In this document: positions 22,560-34,635 of the stretch, in pieces | How the letters are laid out: the number at the start of each line of letters is the position of its first letter | Numbering within the stretch: position 1 is the first letter of the stretch | NCBI GenBank assembly: GCA_963921195.1 | Contig: OY992537.1 | Span: 126,936,694 to 127,000,693 of the forward strand | Direction of reading: 5' to 3' | From: Pegoplata infirma | Lineage: Eukaryota > Arthropoda > Insecta > Diptera > Anthomyiidae | DNA: 64,000 bases | Notes under the pieces: model-generated | What the model was told of the DNA's origin: nothing | Database searches by the model: none | Seen by the model: the letters and a program-made list of their open reading frames with translations, nothing else | Position numbers and translations under genes: made by a program

Positions 22560-22790
22560 AAAAAAGGTGAAGTGTTGTTCTTTAAATTTTTTGTTTAAAG
22601 TGTTTAAGTGAAAAAAAAAAAATCATTTTGGATTTTGATGTTGTTGGAAGTCCAGTTACTGGAACTACAGCTGCTGAGAAGAAGGCAAAAGAAAATGCCA
22701 TCAAGCCGAAGAAACCATCCAACAACTGAAGTAATAGTTGATGCTGCTATTACTACATTTTTAGTATTTTTAGTATATTCACCAAATTTT
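22560..22790 (+). pseudogene. Histone-H1-like 5' fragment, copy 2
   Basis: A direct repeat of copy 1: the same TTTAAAGTGTTTAAGTG leader and A run, then ATT TTG GAT..., giving GSPVTGTTAAEKKAKENA and IKPKKPSN. With a change of frame it continues NHPTTEVIVDAAITT, which resembles the HPPTSEMV start of the H1 winged-helix domain. The frame is broken at the same place in both copies, so the duplication happened after decay began, or both descend from one decayed capture. Confidence 0.5.
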
Positions 22791-23392
22791 AAATCAACTA
22801 CTAATCAGAGAAAAAAATTACTAAATAAAACAGATTTTTTTACCAAATTACAAATTTTTTTATCTCTTTCAATTTTACCATTTTTTTTTTTGGTAATTTT
22901 ACCATATTTTTTGATAATTCTACAAGGTTGATTTTTTACAAAAATAAAATGGTATTCTTGTAATTTTACCATTTTTTTTTTCCTAATTTTTTGATTAGCA
23001 AAATGGTTTTGCTAATATTACCAAAATTTTTGCAACGTCCAAAACTACAGCTTTTTTTGCTAATTTTAACCATTTTTTTTGCTAGTTTTACAATAGTTTT
23101 TTTTTTGAGTGTAGTTAATATAGTTTTTTTAAACTCGATGAGAACTAAAACAAATTTTGCAAATTACTTGATGGGCAAAGAATTCTGATACACACTTAAT
23201 TTTGAATAATATTAATTTAAATTAAAAATCAATACTAATTTTAGGAAACTGTTTGCTAAAAAATAATTCAAAATTAAAGAAAAGTTCATAAACAGTCTTT
23301 CTCAGAGGTAATTTCAGTGAAAAATGTTAGTCAATGGTTTCAAAGAGCATCAAAGTCATCAGTATACATTCTTTTTAATATAATTTAATTTG

Positions 23393-24836
23393 TATACCCT
23401 CCACTCTAGTGATAGAGGGTATATAAAAGTTTGTCATTCCGTTTGTAACACCTCGAGATTTTGGTCTATGACCCCATAAAGTGTATATATTCATGATCAG
23501 GGAAACCAAAAATATGCAGTATCATGTTTTTTCCTGCGCTTTGTATTGATAAATGGGTATTTATCCGTTTCAGAAGATTTTAAGAAATCTGGCATCGATT
23601 TGTTAGAGCATATTTTTGCATATTTTAGCCTTAAGAGCATATTTTAGCATATTTTAGGTTTAAGAGCATATTTTAACATAAGAGCATTTTTTTCACTTTT
23701 TAGAGCATTTTTTTAAGATTTTAGAGCATAATTTTATTTTTAGAGAATTTGTTTTCCAATTTTTTTATAACAACACTTTAAAATTTTTTTAATTTTTGTG
23801 GGATGATTTTTTGTTATAATTTTGTAAGTGGATTGAAGTGTTTGTTTTTTTTTTCAAAATAACGGGGTTCTGACGATTGATAACGCTTTGGCCTCTTCTT
23901 GCTTCATTAACCCATATTAACCCTCTAACTACCCCACATAACGTTATTTTTTGGTTTATTCTCTAAAAAATTGTAAAAAACACCACGAAAAAGGGGACAT
24001 ATTTTTTTTAAGAGCATATTTTTATTGTTTTTAGAGCATATTTTTAAGGGCATTTTTTAAGCGCATAAAACGTGTTTTTTTGAGCATATTTTTGGTTTCC
24101 CAGTTCATGATCCTCGATCGATTTTAATGATGATCTAGCGATGTCCGTCTGTCTGTTTAAAACACGCTAACTTTTGAAAGACTTTACGGAGGCCTCTGAA
24201 GTGTGGCATATATGTTGGGCATTTACTTGGTCAGGTTGGTATTGCAATCCAGCGAAATCGGTACAGTGGTTCAAAAGTTATGAGCAAAATACTGAATTTC
24301 GGCAAAGGTTTTTCGTGAATTTACGAGATAAAAAACATGCTAACTTTCTAAAGACAATTCTTAGGCTGCTGAAGCACATATATTAGTCGTTCTCCTGGTC
24401 TGATTGTTCTTAAATATCAGCAAAGTCGGCCCAGTGCTTCAAAAATTATTAGCAAAACCGTAAATTTCAGATTGGTTTCACCGTAAATTCACCTGTTGAA
24501 AACTCGTTAGACATGTTTTTAAACATTGGTAAGTCACAAAAATATTTTACAACATATTTTTGTCACTCAAAATTATTTTTTTTTACACTAAAAAAAAAAA
24601 AAAAAATACACTCCAAAAAAATTTTACACTCAAAAAAAATTTTACACTCAAAAAAAAAATCAGTAAATATTTTTTTTTTTTTAATTACTAAAAAAAGTTT
24701 TTTTTACACAAAATAAAATATTTTTAATCAAAAATTTTATTTTTTTCACGTTAGAAAGTTTACTATCACTTAAAAAGGGCTTTGTGGAGGGTATTCATAG
24801 ATTCGGTCAAGTCGAATTTAACTTTTCTACTTGTTT
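23393..24836 (+). mobile_element. mini-me/HINE-like element (copy e), interrupted by a hAT element
   Basis: Starts TATACCCTCCACTCTAGTGA and ends GTCGAATTTAACTTTTCTAC near 24830. The core GACCCCATAAAGTGTATATA is present. A 606-bp hAT element is inserted at TTCATGAT within the core. It lies between units of the old tandem array. Confidence 0.8.
23498..24103. mobile_element. hAT-like element built of AGAGCATATTTT repeats
   Basis: Terminal repeats CAGGGAAACCAAAAATATGC at the left and GCATATTTTTGGTTTCCCAG at the right. A perfect 8-bp duplication TTCATGAT lies at 23490-23497 and 24104-24111. Much of the interior is repeats of TTTTAGAGCATATTTT in one sense. No transposase. A partial relative lies at about 59450-59541. 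Confidence 0.85.
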
Positions 24837-24842
24837 TTATAG

Positions 24843-25471
24843 CCCTGCAAACAAAACGATACGACATCGATTTGCCGGTTGTATTGCCGATACGATAAAT
24901 GTTATTGCGGCAATTATCGAATTCGTATCGCCGGCGATACACCTTTCGGGAGAAACTGTTACCCGACGGCAATACATCTCGGCGATAAAAGGGCAATATC
25001 GCCAGATAATCGTATAAACGAAAAATAATAGATTTGTATGTATCGCCGGAATATCACCAAAATGATAAACCGGCGATACAGCTATATCGATTCCCTAAAG
25101 CTGAAAATAGACATTATTTTTTTCATTCATATTTTTGTCATTTTAACAGGACTAAAAACATTTGCATTCACCAGAAAAATATATCCGCAACATTCGCTGA
25201 ATTTTTTATTTTATCTTTGAAATCACATTTGTGTTTTTCGGCCAAATTTATATTCTTTCAAAGATTTCTTGTTGTGCTTGATAAATTATTTTATTTTAAA
25301 CTGACAAAGAAATAAAAATCTTCAATATTTTTTTTGTTTATCGCCAAAATATCGTTCGTATGAGAAAACGGCGATATAATAAAAATACTACTTTGATTTT
25401 TTATTGAAATGATAAATTTTCGTATCGCCGCAATATCTTTTCGACGATATATCGCCCTATTGTTTGCAGGG
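24843..25471. mobile_element. CCCTGCAAACAA-terminus element
   Basis: Inverted ends CCCTGCAAACAA and TTGTTTGCAGGG. Subterminal zones are rich in CGGCGATA and TATCGCCG words in both senses (about 24870-25075 and 25340-25455). The flanks suggest a TATA duplication, but this is not certain. No coding region is recognised. Confidence 0.6.
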
Positions 25472-25482
25472 AGTATACCCTC

Positions 25483-25804
25483 CAACCACAGTGTGGGGGG
25501 TATACTCACTTTGTCATTCCGTTTGTAACGCATTCAAATATCGGTCGGGGAACCCATAAAGTATATATATTATTGATCCATGATCGATTCTAAGACATTC
25601 TGTGAATGCCCGTCCGTCCGTCCGTTCGTCTGTCTGTAGATGGAACGATGCAGTCCAAAATAAAACAGCTAGCCTCCTGATATTTGGCACGAATATTTCT
25701 TGTGGTTATAGGCAGGTTAAGTTTGTAAATGGGCAAAATCGGACCAGGGGGAAAAATTTTCCCCCTTGATGAACTAAACCAACCTCTGAAAATCACGATT
25801 TTTG
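25483..25804 (+). mobile_element. mini-me subfamily B, 3'-truncated (copy f)
   Basis: Starts TATACCCTCCAACCACAGTG, then GTTTGTAACGCATTC, AACCCATAAAGTATATATAT, a CCGTCCGTCCGTTCGTC microsatellite and ACTAAACCAACCTCTGAAAA. It differs in wording from the common subfamily but keeps the same order. It is followed directly by the head of copy g. Confidence 0.65.
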
Positions 25805-26632
25805 TACCCTCCACTCTAGTGATAGAGGGTATATATAAGTTTGTCATTCCGTTTGTAACACCTCGAAATATTGGTCTAGGACCCCATAAAGTATATATAT
25901 TCATGATCCTCGATCGATTTTAAGACCATCTAGCGATGTCCGTCCGTCCGTCTGTCTGTCTGTCTGTCTGTCTGTCTGTTGAAAACACGCTAACTTTTGA
26001 AAGACTTCATGAAGACTCCTGAAGTTTGGCATATATGTTGGGCATTTACCTGGTCAGGTTGGTATTGCAATCCAGCGAAATCGGTCCAGTGGTTCAAAAG
26101 TTATAAGCAAATGAGTGAATTTCGGCAAGGGTTTTTCTGGAATTTACGAGTTAAAACACACGGTAACTTTCGAACGACAATTCTGAGGGTGCTGATGTGT
26201 GTCATATATATTTGCCGTTCCTCTGGTCCAATTCGTTTTAAATTTCAGCCAAATCGGTCCAGCCGTTCACCTTAGTTTCACCTTAAATTCACGTGTTGAA
26301 AACCCGTTAAACATATTTAAAAAACATTAGTAAGTCACAAAAATATTTTACAAGGTATTTTTGTCACTCAAAAATATTTTTACACTAAAATAAAAAAAAA
26401 ATACACTCAAAAAAAATTTTACACTCAAAAAAAATTTTACATTCAAAAAAAAATTAGTAAATTATTTTTTTTTTTCAAAAATTACTAAAAAATAGTTTTT
26501 TTACACACAATAAAATATTTCTAACCAAAAATTAAATTTTTTTCACGTTAGAAAATTAACTAGCACTTAAAAAGTGCACTGTGGAGGGTATACATAGATT
26601 CGGCCAAGTCGAATTTAGCTTTTCTACTTGTT
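25805..26632 (+). mobile_element. mini-me/HINE-like element (copy g), uninterrupted
   Basis: Full-length plus-strand copy. Head TACCCTCCACTCTAGTGATA, core GACCCCATAAAGTATATATA, a GTCTGTCTG microsatellite at about 25943-25979, the conserved block GGTCAGGTTGGTATTGCAAT, and end CGGCCAAGTCGAATTTAGC. No coding capacity; short open frames across the conserved block are shared by all copies and are not genes. Confidence 0.8.
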
Positions 26633-27000
26633 TAACGTGTTTTTTTTATATTTTTGTTAAACAAATGAAACAAATTTATGCAAGAAGAAGTTCAGAGTAC
26701 TACACTAGGACCGGGGGGACAAAAAAATTCTGTTTTTTTTTGAACTCGATGAGAATTACAAAATTTTTACGAATTGCTTGATGGGCGGGTAATTCTGGTA
26801 CACAGTTAATTTTAATGGAAGAAGTTGGCAAGTAGTTTTGAAGAGAGTCACCTTACTTTCGTCAGTATACATACATGGTTTTTATTAGAGTTTTATTTTT
26901 TTGTACTCAACGAGAATTGTAATTTTTTTTATAAATTGGTAAAATGAAACAATGTACTTCTTTTTTTAAACCCTCAGCTTAGTGTTAGCTGCGAAATTTG

Positions 27001-28189
27001 ATACATAATGGAATTTAAACACGCACAAATATTTTCTAAAAATTTTTTTTGTCAAAATTTTTTTACCGATTTTATATTACCAATTTTTTTTTTTGGACAA
27101 AATTTCTTGTTTTTCTAACTTTTTGCGAAATTTTTGCTTTAAAGACATTGCATTACAACAACCACAAAAGCAACATACGAGTACTGGAATTTTTCAAAAA
27201 GCTACTAAGAAAATTATAGTCGGTCAAGACCAATCATATAATACCATACAGTGACATAGACTTGTTTTTGTTGCCAATAGACCGATTTTGCTAGAAACCG
27301 GGCACTTTTTTATATAGGACTCTAAATATGGTCCAATTACAATCAAATTTAAAAATCGATTAAAACAGGCAAAAACAATTTTTTTCAAATATTTCCTAAT
27401 TTCAAGAATTTCGAAAGATTTTTGTGAATATCGGGAGGTCAATTTTGTATGGACATTTCAAGAAGAACTTGTCCGATTCCTTTTAAATTTGGAATGGTGA
27501 CTTGTGGATAGGAAAAACTTTTATCTGAGACATTTTATTCAAATTTCCAGAGATAGTTTGTATGGGGTCAAAATCTAAACATGAACCGATTTATTAATTC
27601 GAAAGACTTCGTTCTTAAACACATTTTTCAAAGCATAGTATTTGTTGAGAGCATATCCTAATAGAGAAAGTAAAGTAAACAAAAGTACAAGTTGTGTTAA
27701 TTCTAAATGGGGAAAATAAATGACCTCGACCTAGAATTCACTCTTTTTTTAATATTTATAACCTTTTGGGAGCTGCTGCTATATGTTACCACTACATTTC
27801 TTATCCTCAGTTTTTTTTGTGCTTTTGTGTTTAAATAGAAGATCCGTTGCTCACCAGAGTGTACGACCAAATAGCGCTGACGATAGGGGGTTTCGGCCAA
27901 TATTGAAAATTGTTCTGAATTTGAGGATTTTGCTGACACTAGCCACTTTTTAAGCTTGTAAACTCTTTTTTCTATATATTTATTCAAGTCTCAATTCAAT
28001 TACCAATCAGTAAAAGTGCGAAAAATCTACAAATTTTTCTATTAAAAAAAAAAATTCAGAAAAAAAAAAACTAATTGTTACATTAAGCGTCAATACAAAA
28101 ACAATATCATGGCATCCACAAAACAAAAAACACACTCATAGGCAACAAATGTATGTTGCAAATACTAAAAATTACAAAAAAAAAAATAT
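27001..28189. other. Intronic DNA, unassigned old repeats
   Basis: Contains decayed-looking sequence (for example CTTGTCCGATTCCTTTTAAA near 27470) without clear ends. A minus-strand open frame at 27703-27987 has no recognisable domain. I support no gene here. Confidence 0.4.
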
Positions 28190-28197
28190 ATATGTAG

Positions 28198-29472
28198 TAG
28201 AGTTGTCAATTATTCGACTTTTAACTTTGTTCGAATAATTCAAATAATTGTTTTTCCTCGTTCGATCAAACGATTAAAGATCAAAATTTATTCGATTAAT
28301 CGAAGAGAATAACGAATAAAAAAATTATTTTAAAAAATATTTTTATTAACAAAAAAAAAATAAACAATTCATATAAAAAAACTTAAAATAAGAAAGTTAA
28401 AATTTTTATTAACGAAAAAATGCATAAAAAACTTAAAAATAAAATAGGTAAAAGTTAACAAAACTTAAAAATTGAATAACTGAGATCACTTTTAATTAAT
28501 GGATGTCGATTTTAATACTTGTTGAGAAATAATTCAAATACAAATCATTATTTGAAGTATTCAGACAAAATATAATATAAATGATTTTAATTTTTGTCAA
28601 ATAAGACAATTTAAGTTGTTCTTAAGAAACAATCTTTTAAAATTAAAAGTTGACTAAATTTTTTTGCTTTCAAACGATTTTTGGTTTTTGTTTTTATTAA
28701 ATTAGATTTTGAATACACTCTTTTGCTAATTGTTAAAGTAGGTGATATAGTAAGAAGAGCACACAAAAGTTTATCTAATTTTTCTATTCTTTTTTTAGAT
28801 TTTCCCAAATATACCATTCGTCTGATATATCGCTGAAGTCCTTTTTATTTTCTGAATTTTTAATACTTTGAATTGAATTATTTAACTCGCATAAAAGACT
28901 TTTATTTTCATTACTAATAACTTCCTCTATTTCAATACTTTTATCTGAATTATTGTGATAACTTTCAACAGAAAATAATCTGGAGTATAATTCATTTGCA
29001 TATTCTTTTGTTTCGCTTTTTGGAGAATATTTTAAGAAACTTTCATTGCTCGGAGAATTTCCAGAATTTAGAAAAATTATTAACGTTTTTAACACTTTTA
29101 TACGTCTTTCATTAATTCTTATTTTAATACGTTTTAGTAAGTCTGATGCAAAAGAATTATTAATTTTTTCTAAATTATTTATTAAAAACTTGATAACTCC
29201 CTCTAATTATACAATGGATGTGCTATCCAGGGCTATGGCTACAATATATTTTAAATTTCCTACATTTTGTATAAAATCTTTCAAAATTTATGAGAATAAA
29301 TCAAATTCTAAACATTTATTTAATTTTTTAATTAAAAAAATTGTTCGATTAATCGACATTAATTAATCGATTTATTCGTTATTCGAAAATCGTCCTTTTT
29401 GAATTATTCGAACAAGAGTTGGGTTTTGTTTGATCGATTAATCGAATTATTCTTAATCGACTGACAACTCTA
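28198..29472 (-). mobile_element. hAT transposon remnant with transposase C-terminus
   Basis: Inverted ends TAGAGTTGTCA and TGACAACTCTA, subterminal repeats of TTCGATTAATCGA at both ends, and a perfect 8-bp duplication ATATGTAG (28190-28197, 29473-29480). At 1275 bp it is much shorter than a full hAT element. On the minus strand it keeps the end of a transposase gene, annotated separately, so it is an internally deleted derivative of an autonomous element. Confidence 0.9.
28611..29095 (-). pseudogene. hAT transposase C-terminal (dimerisation) fragment
   Basis: Two overlapping minus-strand frames (28784-29095 and 28611-28817) together cover the end of a hAT transposase. The second reads LLCALLTISPTLTISKRVYS then KSNLIKTKTKNRLKAKKFSQ then LLIL. 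It fits the hAT dimerisation pattern of a serine/arginine-containing SERxFS-like box followed by a basic RNRL-like stretch. The DDE catalytic core and BED finger are missing, and a frameshift separates the two parts near 28800. The fragment cannot act as a transposase. Confidence 0.75.
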
Positions 29473-29480
29473 ATATGTAG

Positions 29481-29680
29481 TATGCAACATGCAGCAGCAG
29501 CAACAGTATTGAAACCAAACCAAAAAAGCCTCAAACGATTAAGTCATATGCTGCCAGTGGAAGAAGTTAAAAAAAGAAACAAAGAGACCATAGGAATAGT
29601 TAGGAAAAATAAATACAAACTAAATAAAACTAGGCGAGGAGATTGTTTTTATAAGATTACAAGACCAAAACCAAAGAAAG

Positions 29681-29712
<32 letters not shown>

Positions 29713-30206
29713 GGAATGTTAAAACACTTGCTTTACGCTAAAAACTAACAATGATACAGGTGTAAAACGGTTGAAAAACGAAATATAGTTACATATATGT
29801 TCATGGAAGCCAATACATTTCTTCTTCTTCATGTTGAGAGAGACAAGTTTATTATAGAGGAAATAGTAGGAAAAATAGCAAAACTAACTTGAAAAGAATG
29901 TTCCTCTACAAGTTGTAGTAAGAAGAATGTTTCCAAGTAATAATTGAAAAAAGCTAGATTTTGCATGATCAACAAAAACAAATTCGTATAAAGAATCGCA
30001 TAGAAAAAGAAATGAAAAATTAGTATGAAATTGTGTGAAAAATGTTGTTTTTGAACTGAACTGCAAAAAAAAAAAATCTAAAACTAGTTATTGACATGCA
30101 AAATCATGTGAAAAATTGATTCTGTTTTTGTTCTTTATAAGATCGTAAACCAAAAATAACCATTTGTTTTCTATTTCTTTTTTTTCTCGTTTCTTTTTTT
30201 TTGTAG
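29481..30206. other. End of intron 1 upstream of the large salm exon
   Basis: A/T-rich, with a T-run of about 30 bases near 29684. An open frame at 29482-29748 runs into that T tract and has no domain. The stretch ends in a T-rich tract and TTGTAG at 30201-30206, a good 3' splice site for the exon that follows. Confidence 0.5.
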
Positions 30207-33200
30207 ACTCATCTAGTGATCATGAGGAAAATGGTACATGTTCACCTTTGGCTGCCACAACCGCCAATGAAGATAGTGATTGTGATAGAGCAGAATTAAC
30301 CTCAACAACAAGTAATGAACATGTTAATAAAATTACATCCACACCCGCCGATATACAAACTTCATCTTCATTAGCCTCTGTACAGGCAATAGAAGGAGGA
30401 GATCTTAATCATAATAATAATATAGTAATGTCTACAGAAGAGCAACTTCAACAGCAGCAACAGCAAGAATTAAAGATACAATCTCACCAACTTCAAAGAG
30501 AACAAGAAGATGAAGAAAAATTAAATACAGCATTGACACCCACAAAAACATATCCAAAAGATCAGGAGTTTCCTTCACCCACACCACCAGATTTAAATGA
30601 AAGCCAAGAGCCTTTAAGAAAAGCTCAAGAAGTAACCGAAGAAGCTGCTGAAGAACAAGAAGAGAAAGAAAATTTAAATACCAACGATAATATGTGTCTA
30701 ACAACAAGTAAAATTCAAAATCCTTCAAAGGATCAAGATGGGGAAGAGGATGTGGAAGAAAAATTGGATCAAGAATCTAAGAAATCACAGCAAATGGAGT
30801 CTGAGGAATCTAACGAAGCAGTGGAGAAATCTCTTACTAAAGAATCCGAAATGGAAGTTACCCAGGCGGAAAGTTTATCTACAACACCTACTATACCTGC
30901 TGCTTTAGCCCAACAATTTGGTGCTAGTCCTGTTAATATAGAAGCTATTAAGAATATGCAATTGGCTATAGCCCAAGTGGCTGCTAAGACAATAGCCAAT
31001 GGTGCCTCGGGTCAAGATAATGAGGCAGCCATGAAACAATTGGCCTTCCTGCAACAGACTTTATTTAATTTGCAGCAACAGCAATTGTTTCAAATTCAGT
31101 TAATACAACAATTACAGTCACAATTGGCTATGAATCAGCCTAAATCGACTGAAGAGGGTAATGAGTTGGACGAAGAGGAAGAGGAGGAAGAAGTGGAAAA
31201 TGGTGAGGAAGATACCTATGAGGAGGAAGAGCGTATTGCTCAAATGGAGCTAAGACAAAAAGCTGAGGCTCGCATGGCCGAAGATAAAGCCAGACAACAT
31301 TTGATTAATGCTGGAGTACCTCTAGATTCTCTGAAAAGAAAAAGAGATACCGAGAGCCAAGATGATTTAGATGTTTCTGCTGCCCGTCGCATGAATGTTG
31401 ACATTAGTTCAGAATATACTTTGGCTAAATTAAAAGACATGGAAAATAGACCTTTACCGTTTGGTTCAAATTTAGCCTCCTCCTTTATTACCCACCACGA
31501 TGATATGCCTGAACCAAATTCTTTGGATTTATTACAAAAACGTGCCCAAGAAGTTTTGGATTCCGCCTCTCAGGGTATTTTAGCCAATAATATGGCTGAT
31601 GAGTTTGCTTTCAAAGAGAAGAATGGCAAAGCCGGTAATGAACCGTTTTTTAAACATAGATGTCGCTATTGTGGTAAAGTCTTTGGTTCAGATTCAGCTT
31701 TACAAATACACATACGATCTCATACGGGTGAAAGACCCTTCAAGTGCAATGTTTGTGGTAGTAGATTTACAACTAAGGGTAATTTAAAAGTGCACTTTCA
31801 AAGGCACGCTCATAAATTTCCTCATGTACCCATGAATGCTACACCCATACCGGAACATTTGGATAAATTTCATCCACCTCTATTGGATCAAATGTCACCG
31901 GATAGTTCACCTAGCCATACACCTGCCGCTATGCCCCAACAAATGCCTAATCAAATGCCACCCATGCAATTTCCAGGAGCCTCAAATAATTTTCCTGGTT
32001 TGGCGAATCTCTATCGGCCGCCCATGGATATTTTAAAGTCATTATCCAGCTCGTCTTCGGCACCATTTTCGAATCCCTTTTTTCCTCAGGTTCCTGGTAA
32101 TCTGCAAGAAGCAGCTGTACAAGCTCAGGCCGCCGCTCAAGCAGTTTTAAATAAAAATCATGAAATACCTACGGATTTAAGTAAGGCTTCAGAACCCAAT
32201 TCTCCTGTAAATCCTCAAATAAAATCAGAACTACTGGAAGATAAAGAAGAAAATGGGGAAGATAAACAAAATGAACCCGCCTCTATAACGGAAACACCTA
32301 AATCGTCATCGCCGTTTGCAATGAAAATCAAAGAAGAAAAAGATGATTGTGAAATTATTCATGATGATATTGAAGATAGAACTGGTAGTCCCTTACCTAA
32401 TACAAGCAACTCCCATACAAATGTGATGCAATCTCCGTCAGTGTCGTTGAATTCTTTACCCCAAGTACCTAATACCCCGCCTATACCCACCGTTAAACCA
32501 ACACCACCCCCACCCACCCAACAACATCAATTACCGCCGGTAGTACAACCCATACAACCACCAGCTATCTTACATCCTCAACCTTCACCGGGTTCACACA
32601 ATAGTTATGATCATTTACCTACTCCTGGACAACTGCCACCTTCAATGCATCATCGTGATGACTTCTTCGCTGAACGTTTTCCTCTTAACTTTACCAAAAC
32701 TCTCTCACCTGAAAGACATTCACCCATTAGATCACCCGCGCATATGCCTCGCCCTCCCTTCTTTAATCCTATGAAACCACATGATATGGCCTTATTGCCA
32801 AGACCTCATAGTAACGATAATTCATGGGAGAATTTCATAGAGATCTCAAACACCTCCGAGACTTTGAAACTTAAGGAGTTAATGAAGAATAAGAAAATCA
32901 CTGATCCCAATCAATGTGTGGTATGTGATCGTGTTTTATCTTGCAAAAGTGCTTTACAAATGCACTATAGAACTCATACGGGAGAAAGACCATTTAAGTG
33001 TCGTATTTGTGGTCGTGCTTTTACTACCAAAGGTAATTTAAAGACTCATATGGCAGTGCATAAGATAAGACCACCCATGCGTAATTTTCATCAGTGTCCA
33101 GTGTGCCACAAGAAATATTCCAATGCTTTAGTATTGCAGCAACACATTAGACTGCATACGGGAGAACCAACAGACTTGACACCTGAACAGATACAGGCGG

Positions 33201-34268
33201 CCGAAATACGTGATCCTCCTCCTTCTATGATGCCAGGAGCTTTCATGAATCCCTTTGCGGCCGCAGCTTTCCACTTTGGTATGCCTGGTGGTCCAGGTAT
33301 GCATCCTATGGGTGGTCATCATAATGGTACCATGGGTTCCGAGTCATCACTAGGTGATATGGATGATCAAATGGATTGTGGTGATGATTTTGATGATGAA
33401 GACATGTCCTCAGATCATATGTCAAATGATTTGGAGCTGGGAAGTGATAGGCCCACATCTACAGATGATTTTAAGGGTTTGTTATTTGAACAGAAACTAA
33501 GAATAGATCCTACAGGCATTGTAAATACTAATCCACGACCTCAATCAGCCACCTCAAATCCAAATTCAATAAATTCTCCACCAATAAGTCCCGCAACAGC
33601 AACAACAACGGCTACAAAACCGTTAAGTTCTACGCGTGCAACGTCACCAGCTAGATCAACTTCAGAAATATCTCAAGGAGCTTTAGATTTAACACCTCGT
33701 GCTGGTCCCTCTTCAGCTAATAGTAGCATAAGTGCTAAATCTCCCTTACCCACAAATGCCGGCAAAAGATCTCCTTCTCCCATTAGAAAATCTCCAAAAT
33801 TACCACAAATTAGTCCACAATCCTCTGCTGCCCCCGTCATGCCACCCACCTCTGCTGTGGATTGTCTACCTCCCAGTTTACATCATCATTTGCAACAGCA
33901 ACATCAACAACTAATGCATCAACAGGCAGCCATAGCCGCCGCTCAACATCATCATCAGATGCAACATAATGCTGTTGTAGCCATGCATCAAGAACAACTA
34001 AGACGTGAAGCTGTAGCACATGCGCAACTATCACCGAATGCTCCCCAGTCAGGCTCACAGCCACCATCCGCGCAATCGGCTACTTCACCGCAAATACCAC
34101 ATCCGCAAGCACCAAATCCATTATTGACTGCCGCGCGACCACCATTTGGTATGTTTCCAAATCTCCCGCTGTTTCCACCGGCTTCCACGCAAAATATGTG
34201 CACAGCCATGAATTCAATAGCACAATCTGTTATGCCGGCGGCACCATTTAATCCTTTAGCACTATCGG
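30207..34268 (+). CDS. salm: spalt major, large coding exon
   Basis: Main exon of a Spalt-family nuclear zinc-finger repressor; in Drosophila salm acts in head/tail, tracheal, eye and wing-vein patterning. Frame enters in phase 1 after TTGTAG and leaves in phase 1 at GTGAGT (34269). In order it encodes: the EENGTCSPL start, which matches the Drosophila exon junction; a polyQ run; a conserved Q-rich segment [19 protein letters not shown] (about 31053-31110), the likely dimer region; an acidic run; a first C2H2 pair (about 31660-31806) with the TGERPFKC linker; a P-rich stretch; and a second pair plus a third finger (about 32914-33161). Proline, histidine and Q-rich tracts end it. It encodes about 1354 residues, close in size to whole Drosophila Salm. 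The paralogue salr is the alternative. Confidence 0.93.
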
Positions 34269-34498
34269 GTGAGTTGTGAGTGAAAATTTTTACATACATA
34301 AATTCAATGCAAACCAGCTTTTTTTTTTATTGTTTATCATTTACATTCATACGTGGTGCATGGCTTTAATATTATTTTTTTTTTGTGTTGCTTTTTTATT
34401 TTTCATTTTGATAATTGCAAATACAGCAGAGCAAAGATCGACAAAAAAAACTAATTTTTATTATTTTTTTTGTATCTTTTTAATTTTTTATAATTAAG

Positions 34499-34635
34499 GA
34501 GTCAGAGGCAGCACTACTTGCGGCATTTGTTTCAAAACATTCCCCTGCCATTCGGCTTTGGAGATACACTATAGAAGTCATACTAAAGAGAGACCATTTA
34601 AATGTGATATTTGCGATCGTGGTTTTACAACAAAG
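34499..34635 (+). CDS. salm: spalt major, exon with first half of third finger pair
   Basis: Begins after AATTAAG and continues in phase from the large exon. It encodes [14 protein letters not shown], a full C2H2 finger, then the KERPFKC linker and the start of the next finger to RGFTTK. It ends in phase 0 at GTAAGT. The split of a finger between two exons is exact: the following exon begins GNLKQHM, completing the C2H2 motif. The preceding intron is only 230 bp (34269-34498). Confidence 0.93.

Larger units (their letters stand above)
20300..23111. mobile_element. CACTCAAAA-terminus element carrying histone-H1-like fragments and a mariner
   Basis: Left end CACTCAAAAAAATAACTTAG, right end TTTTTTTTGAGTG, with TA duplicated at 20298-20299 and 23112-23113. 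The neighbouring tandem unit shows the empty site TTCTAGTTAATATAG, confirming TA insertion as in Tc1/mariner elements. Inside are a complete mariner (20452-21748), two H1-like segments (from about 21840 and 22560) and a hairpin MITE (21965-22162). No transposase of its own is visible. Confidence 0.75.
19864..27000 (+). repeat. Ancestral tandem array of an approximately 270-bp unit, split by insertions
   Basis: Units share ACTCGATGAGAACTAAAACA, AATTCTGGTACACAC and CATCAGTATACATTCT. Partial or full units lie at about 19864-20035, 20036-20297, 23114-23392, 26738-26880 and about 26881-27000. They are now separated by a 2.8-kb MITE (20300-23111) and a block of mini-me and other elements (23393-26632). 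The units are diverged, so the array is old. Confidence 0.6.

Noticed and set aside
25997..26275. 92-codon frame, also found in other mini-me copies at 24174
   Set aside because: It crosses the conserved non-coding block of the element and is broken in most copies; no known domain.
27703..27987. 94-codon minus-strand frame
   Set aside because: No domain, no conserved neighbour, no splice evidence.
29482..29748. 88-codon open frame just upstream of salm, considered as an extra exon
   Set aside because: Runs into a long T tract, has no similarity I recognise to Spalt, and no splice donor in the needed phase was convincing.
30432..34299. Several minus-strand open frames of 60-100 codons over salm
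   Set aside because: Shadows of the strongly biased coding exon; none shows a domain.
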